Below, in pieces: positions 1 through 6,539 of a stretch of 52,018 nt of DNA. Under the pieces are notes generated by a model. It made no database searches. It was not told where the DNA came from and saw only the letters and a list, made by a program, of their open reading frames with translations. Each line of letters begins with the position of its first letter. Position 1 is the stretch's first letter. The DNA comes from an uncultured Muribaculaceae bacterium (GTDB taxonomy: Bacteria > Bacteroidota > Bacteroidia > Bacteroidales > Muribaculaceae), in assembly GCA_905233845.1 (NCBI GenBank), contig CAJOFH010000014.1:1-52018 (forward strand), read 5' to 3'. Position numbers and translations under genes: made by a program.

Positions 1-76
1 ACTGCTTTTTCCCTAAGAAACCAATGCTACAATTAGAACGAGAATTTGATAACCAGCTCACACTCTTTTAATTATT

Positions 77-98
77 TTCGTCGAACTCACGTTAAAAT
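77..98. repeat. end of a palindromic repeat element, exact copy at 16901-16922
   Basis: These 22 bases are the exact reverse complement of 16901-16922, which is the left end of the large palindromic element at 16901-17112. The shared core is GAACTCACGTTA. No second end is visible nearby, so this is a solo end. It sits just upstream of the surviving part of a Crp/Fnr-type gene and may mark where that gene was cut. Confidence 0.75.
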
Positions 99-100
99 AT

Positions 101-334
101 GGCACGAGCGACGACAAAGCACATATCACTTGGTTCTCGTTTGAGGGTGAATTCGTGTGCGACTACCCCACATTTCTCTATGGCCGTCCGTCACAGGCTA
201 CAATTGAGGCGATGGTGTTCAGCCGTGTACTGAGAGTTACGGGCCAGCAATTGGAACAATTCTTCAATCAAAACATGGAAACGATGAAACTACGAGCCAT
301 GATTGGCGAGCACATTCTTAGCCAATTCCGTTGA
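101..334 (+). pseudogene. Crp/Fnr-type regulator remnant (cyclic-nucleotide-binding domain only)
   Basis: An open frame ends at TGA 332-334 and reads ITWFSFEGEFVCDYPTFLYG, then a segment with SQATIEAMVFSRVLRV and an end in MKLRAMIGEHILSQFR. This matches the middle of the cNMP-binding beta-roll of Bacteroidetes Crp/Fnr regulators: the effector-loop FEG..V.DYPTFL part, then the dimer helix. The N-terminal strands and the whole C-terminal winged helix are absent, and no credible start codon precedes it. About 75 codons survive of a family normally near 190-230 residues. The frame is open back to base 53, but the upstream part is repeat sequence (77-98). I read it as a decayed fragment, not a working gene. 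A terminator follows at 349-374. Confidence 0.6.
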
Positions 335-348
335 CGTGCTGTTTGATG

Positions 349-374
349 AGCTATCCTGCCAAGGATGGCTTTTT
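349..374 (+). terminator. hairpin terminator after the Crp/Fnr remnant
   Basis: AGCTATCC and GGATGGCT pair around a short loop, followed by a run of T. It lies 15 bases after the remnant's stop codon and directly before the converging toxin gene's stop. Confidence 0.5.
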
Positions 375-378
375 GTGG

Positions 379-1443
379 TCATTGTTGTTGCAATAGAACC
401 ATTTGGTATAAATAAAAGAATCCTTCAGGACTTGTTTTCTTTATCCTGTTAATGCGTGTATCTACTGGTTGCTTCACTTGCCAATCTCTCATATCGATGC
501 CCAAATTGAACAGTTTCTTGTCATTAACACCTTGCTTAACTAGTTCAATTAGATAAGCGACCTTGGCAGCATGAGTTATTGCTTTCTCATTACTGAACCT
601 CTCACCAAAGATGTAGCCATTTAGATGCTTGGCACCATTACTAAGTATTTCGTATTGGCAACTATCATCAACAGCTTTTTTCAAACATATGGAGAGCGCT
701 GTTATTTGTGCATCATTAAGAACTTCTTCTGGAGTGTACTTGTTCTCACGATAACCGCTCTCTATTTTACAGATTCGCTCAAATACATCTTTGACAACAG
801 AAATGTTATCCACTTGCTCAAACAAACAGCTTAGGTCGTACATCTGTTTGATAATCTCCATTCCTCTGTCATTTCCACCTTTGAAATAAGGGATGCCAAT
901 AGTGTTGGGAGAAAACGCGGTGAGCTTATCTCCTGTTATACTGTTTATGTCAGGCATTGTTACCATTACTGGCTCACCAACACTCTCAATGAAACTCATA
1001 TTCAAAGGTTTCTTTATTACTGTGTGGTAATTGACCTGCTCATGAAGCACGTCGAGCAAGATGTTCTGTTCCTTGCCGTTCATCACGCTTGATGGGTAAA
1101 ACAATTTGTAGTGAGATTTCTTGATTTGCCCTTTTGCTTGTCGTTCAACTGGCTCCCATTTAGTAAATCCTTGCCGCTCGCAAATAGCATCAAGTATTTT
1201 TGGTATATCTGCTTTGTCATCAGGTGCGATTATGTCGATGTCGATTGACATTCTGCGTGGTGCTTCAAGCAACAACATAGTTGCAGTCCCGCCCTTGAAA
1301 CAGAAATCAAGTTCAGAGACCGCAAGCCCTTCGAGTAGCATCAATGCTCTTATAACTTTCTCTACTAGAAGTTTATCAGCATTATTGTGCTTAATACTAA
1401 CTTCTTTTATCCATTCAAAGGAGGTGCAATTGTGGCGAATCAT
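379..1443 (-). CDS. AbiEii/AbiGii-type nucleotidyltransferase toxin
   Basis: 354 residues of the nucleotidyltransferase family that supplies the toxin of type IV toxin-antitoxin (phage abortive infection) systems. What is seen: the NTase signature KGGTATM at residues 50-56, then R-x-S-x-D-I-D at 64-70, which carries the metal-binding aspartates. A later GDKLTAF segment and an ...IIKQMYDLSCL segment match the conserved C-terminal KL and R/K-x-x-D-L boxes of AbiEii. All expected catalytic residues are present, so the enzyme looks active. Family members are known to transfer nucleotides to RNA, and tRNA 3' ends are targets for the MenT relatives; the target here is unknown. It is the second gene of a minus-strand pair, 35 bases after the antitoxin gene, and that gap holds a second operator-like repeat (1461-1499). 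Confidence 0.85.
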   Translation of the reverse strand: MIRHNCTSFEWIKEVSIKHNNADKLLVEKVIRALMLLEGLAVSELDFCFKGGTATMLLLEAPRRMSIDIDIIAPDDKADIPKILDAICERQGFTKWEPVERQAKGQIKKSHYKLFYPSSVMNGKEQNILLDVLHEQVNYHTVIKKPLNMSFIESVGEPVMVTMPDINSITGDKLTAFSPNTIGIPYFKGGNDRGMEIIKQMYDLSCLFEQVDNISVVKDVFERICKIESGYRENKYTPEEVLNDAQITALSICLKKAVDDSCQYEILSNGAKHLNGYIFGERFSNEKAITHAAKVAYLIELVKQGVNDKKLFNLGIDMRDWQVKQPVDTRINRIKKTSPEGFFYLYQMVLLQQQ

Positions 1444-1460
1444 TGTTGTGTATGAAATTT

Positions 1461-1499
1461 AATAATACGTCAGTAAACTTATTTTATTGACGAATTATT
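1461..1499. promoter_or_regulatory. second operator-like inverted repeat, at the antitoxin/toxin junction
   Basis: AATAATACGTCA (1461-1472) and TGACGAATTATT (1488-1499) form an inverted repeat with a 15-base spacer. The arms and the spacer length are the same as in the promoter copy at 2204-2242, apart from one base. The right arm falls inside the last codons of the antitoxin gene (Ser-Ser-Asn-Asn). By analogy with AbiEi autoregulation it is probably a binding site for the antitoxin. Such a site could set toxin expression apart from antitoxin expression, but that is inference. Confidence 0.6.
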
Positions 1500-2174
1500 A
1501 ATTAATAACTGTTCTATCTTCTCGCGTTGGTTTTTGCGTCCTGCATATCGCAGCAACTTATTTCTGTTTATTATATATTGAGTTAATGCATTGTCAAATA
1601 TGTGCTGTATTTCATACCCTTGAAATGTGGCAAACTCTTTATCACAGGCAATGTCGACCAGAATCTTTTCAAGAGTGGGTACTTTGATCTCTGATTTTTT
1701 CATCAGAGGAGAATCTGTAACGAGTTTTCTTACCAATATATAGCTGTCATAGTCGGCTAGATTATCGACCAGACGTTTTGTCGTAACAACTTTCTCATGC
1801 ATCTCGCGTAATTGCTGATATACGGCCTCAACGGCATCCCTATCAACATCGATTAGGCAAATGTTGAAATTTATAAGGTGTTGAGCCAATGAATTTATTG
1901 GAGTCAAATCCCACACGCAGAAATCTATGTAGGGAAATTGCAGGGAGAGTTCTTTAGCGACATCTTTCATTTTCTGTGAAATGTGTAACTCAAAATCTGT
2001 ATTATCGGATCTTTCATAAACACCTCTCCCTATTCGTTTAAGGACTCCACTATTTACAAGAGACCTTATACGCGAATATACCGTTGACTTTGGCAAATCG
2101 GGCATTAAATAAAAGAAATATTTCGTGGTCAAAGTTGACTCACAATCTGGTATTTTGAATGATAGTGTTCGCAT
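1479..2174 (-). CDS. AbiEi-type antitoxin with N-terminal winged helix
   Basis: 231 residues. The N-terminal third reads as a winged helix-turn-helix (KSTVYSRIRSLVNSGVLKRI, then GRGVYE), the type used by AbiEi-like antitoxins (DUF6577-like in Bacteroidetes) to bind DNA. The remaining 170 residues are the uncharacterised effector part of that family. It lies directly upstream of an AbiEii-type toxin gene on the same strand, the usual antitoxin-first order. Type IV antitoxins do not bind the toxin; they counter its effect and repress the operon. The start ATG at 2172-2174 is fixed by the promoter: the -7 box lies about 20 bases upstream. The inverted repeat at 2204-2242 overlaps that promoter, as expected for autorepression. 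Confidence 0.75.
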   Translation of the reverse strand: MRTLSFKIPDCESTLTTKYFFYLMPDLPKSTVYSRIRSLVNSGVLKRIGRGVYERSDNTDFELHISQKMKDVAKELSLQFPYIDFCVWDLTPINSLAQHLINFNICLIDVDRDAVEAVYQQLREMHEKVVTTKRLVDNLADYDSYILVRKLVTDSPLMKKSEIKVPTLEKILVDIACDKEFATFQGYEIQHIFDNALTQYIINRNKLLRYAGRKNQREKIEQLLINNSSIK

Positions 2175-2193
2175 CTTTATCTAATTTAGATTG

Positions 2194-2242
2194 CAAATAT
2201 AGTAATAATTCGTCAATAAACAACAAAAACTGACGAATTATT
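2194..2242 (-). promoter_or_regulatory. antitoxin promoter overlapped by operator inverted repeat
   Basis: On the minus strand the -7 box TATATTTG is at 2201-2194 and TTTG at 2227-2224, 22 bases apart. Both are framed by the inverted repeat AATAATTCGTCA (2204-2215) / TGACGAATTATT (2231-2242), which covers the spacer. A protein bound here would block RNA polymerase. Confidence 0.65.
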
Positions 2243-2592
2243 TAATAAATTTTGAAGCAATAACAACGATGGTGTCAAATAGTGTCTTTTATTTGCTTAT
2301 ATCATCCTTTTAATATACACCATAGAATTCATAAAACTATAAAATGCAAAATACTACCTTTATATGAAGGAGAACGTTGTAGGTTATGACTTTGATAGTG
2401 ATTATATCCTGAGAAGGACAAGGGTAACTGGGAAACGTGCTGATTGACAATCTCTAGTGACAGCCTTTTCTGTTCTGATAAGCGATGAGTGAAAATCTCT
2501 TTTTTTGTAAATGTGAATTATAAGCCATTGAATATTAGTGGTTTAAATGGGGGAGGGGCTAAATTTTGGGTGGTTTTTTTTCAATGAAAAAC
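2243..2592. other. intergenic stretch with one doubtful 27-codon frame
   Basis: About 350 bases between the divergent antitoxin and TPR regulator genes. The only frame of note is 2364-2447 on the plus strand (27 codons, ends RRTRVTGKRAD), which has no recognisable family and may be a gene fragment. No RNA gene or repeat was seen. Confidence 0.4.
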
Positions 2593-2623
2593 TTTGTTGT
2601 ATAAAGAAAACTGACTATTTTTG
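2593..2623 (+). promoter_or_regulatory. promoter of the TPR-HTH regulator
   Basis: TTTG (2593-2596), exactly 19 bases, then TATTTTTG (2616-2623), a full match to the Bacteroidetes housekeeping promoter. It implies a very short leader before ATG 2625 or 2634 and excludes the longer frame beginning at 2547. Confidence 0.75.
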
Positions 2624-2633
2624 CATGCTAAAT

Positions 2634-4289
2634 ATGAGAAAAATTTTATACATATTATTTATAATACTGACTCTCTCGTTTGTGATGAGTTGCAGTCGCG
2701 GTGTTGACAAGAGGCTCGTTCTTGCCGACACCCTGATGTGGAAGAATCCCGACAGTTCGCTTGCCATCCTCAATTCCATCAACCGGGACTCCCTGCAAGG
2801 AAACGAGAACCAGGCGTATTACGCCCTCCTGATTACGCAGGCGCAATTCCGTTGCTATGGTAACTGCTCTAGCGATTCATTAATTAATTTTGCATTTGAT
2901 TACTATTGTGACAATCATAATCAAGAACATTACACTCGCTCTTTAATCTATAAAGGAGCTTATTATGAAGAAAGAAATAATCCCGTTGAAGCAATAAAGT
3001 TATACAAGAAAGCCGAAGACAACGCTGACAGCACCGACTACCGTAACCTCGCACAAATCAACATGCGAATGGGAAAACTTTATTATAAAAACTATGCAAG
3101 CAACAACCTTGACCTTGAGAAATTCAAAAAAGCTCTAAAATATTACAAATTACTGGGTGACAAGCCAATGGTTATGCTCTCTTTAAGTCACATTGGTAAC
3201 ATCTACCGTGCATTCAACATATCCGAGGCTATTAATTGCCTTAACGAGGCAAAAAGAATTGCTTTCGAGATAAAAGACACTGTAAACTACTATCATCAAC
3301 TCAATGAACTTTCAATGGCTTATTTTCTTGACTCGCTATATGTCGAAGCAAAAAATGCTGCCATGGAATGTATCAACAACATTACTCCTAACAATGCTAT
3401 CCTTTTCAATGCAGCTAATGCCTTTGCAGCACTTGGCATGCCTGATTCCGCAAGATTTTTTCTTAACAAGGTAGACAAAAAATTTGAACCTTACGACAGC
3501 ATGATGTGTGCTTTTGCTTTAGGTAGAATTTATGCGGCCGAGGGCAACAAGATAGAGTCCCTTAAACAAGAAAGTTTAGGTAACAGGATTTCCGAAGATA
3601 TTGCCAAATCATCGAATCGAGATAAGATTTTCAAAGCAGAGGATGACCAGAACATTCAAAATATTGATGCTAAAGCAGGTATAATGTCAAGACAGAAAGT
3701 CATTATTATATGGGGAGCTGTTATAGCAGGAATATTGTTGCTAGTATTCTTGTTATATGTATTTTTTGCTGTTCGCAAAAGGAATAGTTTGATTAAAGAA
3801 TTAAATCATAATAAGGAAATAGTAGATACTTTGCTCGCTGAATATAAGGAGAAAACCTTGGTCGATGATGAAAACAAGGAATTGCACAGTGCTATTATGT
3901 CCTATCTTGAGCAGCACTTCAATTCATTGAAGTCGCTGATTGAAAAAAGCAATAGCATGAAGCATTCCGATTTCGTTAAATTGCTTAATGAGAGGTCTTC
4001 ACAATTAGGAGCAAATGACGATATGAGTAAACTGCTTATTATGCTTGCTAATGACAAGTACAATAACCTTATTCATGACTTCTCAGAACAATACCCAATT
4101 CTTCATGAAAATGATCTGAAAATCATTAGCCTGATAAGTTTGGGATATGATAACGAAGGAATTGCTTTTTGTACAGGAATGGCAAAAGATTCAGTAAGAA
4201 CAAAGAAAACAAGAATCAAAAACAAAATGAATCTGCCCATGTCTCTTGATGCCTTCATCACACAAGAGAAATTGACACACTCTTTCTAA
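2634..4289 (+). CDS. TPR lipoprotein-like regulator with one membrane helix and C-terminal HTH
   Basis: 551 residues from ATG 2634 (ATG 2625 is possible; the promoter at 2593-2623 rules out starting at 2547). The N-terminus MRKILYILFIILTL...SFVMSC looks like a lipoprotein signal with the Cys near residue 20. About 330 residues of TPR-like helix pairs follow (ALKYYKLLGDKPMVMLSLSH, LNELSMAYFLDSLYVEAKNA). A hydrophobic helix comes next (VIIIWGAVIAGILLLVFLLY), then a coiled-coil-like stretch. It ends in a LuxR-like helix-turn-helix (HENDLKIISLISLGYDNEGI, GMAKDSVRTKKTRIKNKM). This TPR-membrane-HTH layout is common in Bacteroides and Prevotella; its signal and targets are unknown. It stands alone. 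Confidence 0.75.
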   Translation: MRKILYILFIILTLSFVMSCSRGVDKRLVLADTLMWKNPDSSLAILNSINRDSLQGNENQAYYALLITQAQFRCYGNCSSDSLINFAFDYYCDNHNQEHYTRSLIYKGAYYEERNNPVEAIKLYKKAEDNADSTDYRNLAQINMRMGKLYYKNYASNNLDLEKFKKALKYYKLLGDKPMVMLSLSHIGNIYRAFNISEAINCLNEAKRIAFEIKDTVNYYHQLNELSMAYFLDSLYVEAKNAAMECINNITPNNAILFNAANAFAALGMPDSARFFLNKVDKKFEPYDSMMCAFALGRIYAAEGNKIESLKQESLGNRISEDIAKSSNRDKIFKAEDDQNIQNIDAKAGIMSRQKVIIIWGAVIAGILLLVFLLYVFFAVRKRNSLIKELNHNKEIVDTLLAEYKEKTLVDDENKELHSAIMSYLEQHFNSLKSLIEKSNSMKHSDFVKLLNERSSQLGANDDMSKLLIMLANDKYNNLIHDFSEQYPILHENDLKIISLISLGYDNEGIAFCTGMAKDSVRTKKTRIKNKMNLPMSLDAFITQEKLTHSF

Positions 4290-4885
4290 TCCTTTGATAA
4301 TTGATAAAGAATACTGTTCTATTCCCACTCTATGATTTATTCAAAAGAGATGGAAACTGAGTTCATCGAAAATATTCTGCTCATGTAGGAATATTTAAAC
4401 TTTATGCAGTATGAGCACTTCACTTAAATATTTGTTGAAAATTTTAAATAATATTTGGCACCAACAGCTTTTGTATTTTCCCAAACGATTTTATCAAATT
4501 TATCGCTATAGGCGACTCCTCAGAGTCCGCCTCTATGGCAACTTACAACTAAAATCCTGTGATTCTTGTAATCTCTTGAAATTTCTGTCAAAACAAATAT
4601 CCTGAGGTTGGAAAAATCATACTGCATCTCGGCAGTAGTCATGCAAGCTTTGCGTTGCTACGAGGTGTTTGACGCCAAAAGGCGTAGCTGCATAAGAGTA
4701 TCGTGATATTCATAGTGATTCACAACGATTTATTAAAAAAGCTACGGATTCTACGGATTGGGTTCACTTAATTGTCTAATCCCAATTCCCCCCCCATCCC
4801 CAAAACCTTAAATCTAATGATAACAATGTTAAAGTGTAATTCGCTGATTCTCAAGCATTATTTTGGTGCTTGATAACGATTATTT
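4290..4885. other. intergenic stretch of about 600 bases without a supported gene
   Basis: Contains small hairpins (GACGCC aaaa GGCGT near 4669; an imperfect GGCGACTC/GAGTCCGCC pair near 4512), a run of eight C at 4788-4795 and a short direct repeat of CTACGGATT near 4740. The open frame 4411-4605 has no family resemblance, no ribosome-binding site and no promoter; I do not treat it as a gene. Confidence 0.5.
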
Positions 4886-4917
4886 TTTGCACTACACTAT
4901 CGTTTCTTATAACTTTG
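4886..4917 (+). promoter_or_regulatory. promoter of the broken secreted-protein gene
   Basis: TTTG (4886-4889), 20 bases, TAACTTTG (4910-4917): a good Bacteroidetes promoter about 48 bases before ATG 4966. Confidence 0.6.
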
Positions 4918-4965
4918 CAATCAGAAATAATCACATTTTTATTAACTTTTTAAATACATAAATCT

Positions 4966-5233
4966 ATGACAAAAAACAGATTTTTCTTAACATTTTTAGT
5001 AATGATTGCAACAGTCTTGGCTATTTCAGCTACTCCTAATGAAATTGTTGTTCATTCAGGCAACGGCAACGGTTACGACCTTTGCCATCAAGACACCTGG
5101 CAAAGTGACTATTGACAGCTGCGTGTTCCAGAGCGGAGCCAAGGTTAAGGTTGAGGCTGGAAACGTTGAATTTGTAGGTAAATTCACCGCCGAAAAAGGC
5201 TCAATGGTGGAATTTTCACAATTTGTTGACTAA
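4966..5233 (+). pseudogene. small secreted protein, frameshifted
   Basis: ATG 4966 opens a clear signal peptide (MTKNRFFLTFLVMIATVLAI, then SATPNEIVVHSGNGNG) that runs into a stop at 5113-5115. From about 5075 the other forward frame carries sensible sequence (TFAIKTPGKVTIDSCVFQSG, then AKVKVEAGNVEFVGKF) and ends at TAA 5231-5233. Joining the two gives an 80-90 residue secreted protein, so a frameshift or small deletion near 5075-5090 is likely. The strand-turn-strand pattern of the second half looks like the tail of a parallel beta-helix or autotransporter-like repeat. It could be a decayed remainder of a larger surface protein. The good promoter upstream suggests the loss is recent. Confidence 0.45.
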
Positions 5234-5321
5234 ATAATTAGATAATTAGATTATTAACCATAGTTTGCTAATTAAGCTGTATGAAAAACAATGAATTAGC
5301 AAGCGTAAAATATAAGAATTT

Positions 5322-6200
5322 ATGAAAAAGATTACATTTTTATTGCTGGGACTGCTGATGATAACTAGCGCCAGCGCACTTGCAAACGAATACGTTCCTC
5401 TCGTGCGTGAAGGGGTGGTTTGGGAATATGTTGAGTACAACAGTCGTATAGGGCTAGATCCAACTTCCGAGGAGACTAAACTTTACACACTAGAATTTAA
5501 TGGAGAGAACGAAAATGGTCATATGCTTTACCGCACAGACTATAGTCAGTTCGTCACACCACAAGAGCCATATTTGGTGGCTTATGTGAAAGAAGAGAAC
5601 AAGGTAGTGACTTTAAATATTGATGATAGTCTACCTTACTATTTAAATGTATATACATCTGAGTTTGACAAAATCTATGACTTTAATAATGATAATCTTT
5701 ATTTCTTACCAGACGAAGCCAATTATTTCTCTTATCAGTTGCATGATGTAGCAGGTTCTGAATCCTTTACTGTTCAGGTGGGTAATACCACACGTAATGG
5801 TTATCATGTCAACTATGATGCAGAACATGATATAAATTTAAGAGAGTTTAAGATTATTGAAGGCATTGGCGTTGATTGCATGTATGGCGATTTGCTTGAA
5901 CCGTTCCGAGAATTCCCCACAGGGATTAACTCTCGTTCCATGGGAACAAAGATGGCTGGCCTCTCAGCCGTTTATGAGAATGGTGAACTTGTCTATCAAG
6001 GTTGCCTTTATGATGAAGCACAACAATTGAAAGACCCCACTATTACTGCCATAACCACTGTAAAAGACGACAAGCAAGCGACAAACGTGCGTTACTACAA
6101 CCTAGCTGGCGTTGAGAGTGCTGAGCCGTTCTGCGGCGTGAATGTCAAGGTTACTACTTACAGTGATGGCACCAGAAAGTGCGAGAAAGTGAAGCGATAA
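5322..6200 (+). CDS. secreted protein of unknown function with C-terminal sorting-like tail
   Basis: 292 residues with a type I signal peptide (MKKITFLLLGLLMITSASAL). The mature part starts with a module common in secreted Bacteroidales proteins (EYVPLVREGVVWEYVEYNS) found in short 'transcriptional' or surface proteins of Prevotella and Muribaculaceae; no enzymatic motif is visible. The last 45 residues (VRYYNLAGVESAEPF.., ending in GTRKCEKVKR) resemble the short C-terminal tails on other secreted proteins in this window (subtilisin, the 24109-25998 protein, the LRR protein), which look like type IX-secretion-like sorting tails. Function cannot be named. It follows the broken gene at 4966-5233 by 88 bases and may be co-transcribed. 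Confidence 0.6.
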   Translation: MKKITFLLLGLLMITSASALANEYVPLVREGVVWEYVEYNSRIGLDPTSEETKLYTLEFNGENENGHMLYRTDYSQFVTPQEPYLVAYVKEENKVVTLNIDDSLPYYLNVYTSEFDKIYDFNNDNLYFLPDEANYFSYQLHDVAGSESFTVQVGNTTRNGYHVNYDAEHDINLREFKIIEGIGVDCMYGDLLEPFREFPTGINSRSMGTKMAGLSAVYENGELVYQGCLYDEAQQLKDPTITAITTVKDDKQATNVRYYNLAGVESAEPFCGVNVKVTTYSDGTRKCEKVKR

Positions 6201-6294
6201 TCCCCTAAGCAAAAGCAATAATTTGATATAAGTGGGTTCTATAAATTAACTTGAGGTGATTTTGAATTTTTATCGAGCAGATGCGAAGTTAAAG

Positions 6295-6468
6295 ATGAAA
6301 CAGTGTAGCGGGCTACATTGCAAGATTGATAGAAGAGCTATTGAGAAAGTTCCCCTCAAGAAGATGGAATGCAAAAATCTACAAATCAAAGACCTAAAGA
6401 AAGTTGACTGCAAAGAGTTGAAGGGCGAGTGCAAAGGCATGAAAGCTGATTGCAAGGACAGCAAGTAA
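6295..6468 (+). CDS. small Lys/Cys-rich protein
   Basis: 57 residues from ATG 6295 (an upstream GTG at 6256 would add 13). Composition is striking: 15 Lys and six Cys, most in a repeated pattern of acidic residue-Cys-Lys (MECK, VDCK, GECK, ADCK). No signal peptide, no known family. The regular Cys spacing could mean metal binding, but no established motif is seen. A strong hairpin terminator follows at 6498-6536. Coding status is uncertain because of size and lack of a consensus promoter. Confidence 0.4.
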   Translation: MKQCSGLHCKIDRRAIEKVPLKKMECKNLQIKDLKKVDCKELKGECKGMKADCKDSK

Positions 6469-6497
6469 TCCTTAGCTCATCACACTCAAAAATCATA

Positions 6498-6536
6498 ATA
6501 ACTGGGTGCGTCTCTAATTGAGATGCACCCAGTTAT
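6498..6536. terminator. strong bidirectional hairpin between converging genes
   Basis: ATAACTGGGTGC pairs with GCACCCAGTTAT and an inner TCTC/GAGA extends the stem. It lies four bases from the stop codon of the minus-strand gene at 6540 and 30 bases after the small plus-strand gene, so it can serve both. Confidence 0.7.
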
Positions 6537-6539
6537 AGT

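Noticed and set aside
4411-4605. 64-codon gene after the TPR regulator
   Set aside because: No ribosome-binding site or promoter, composition follows base content, no resemblance to a family.
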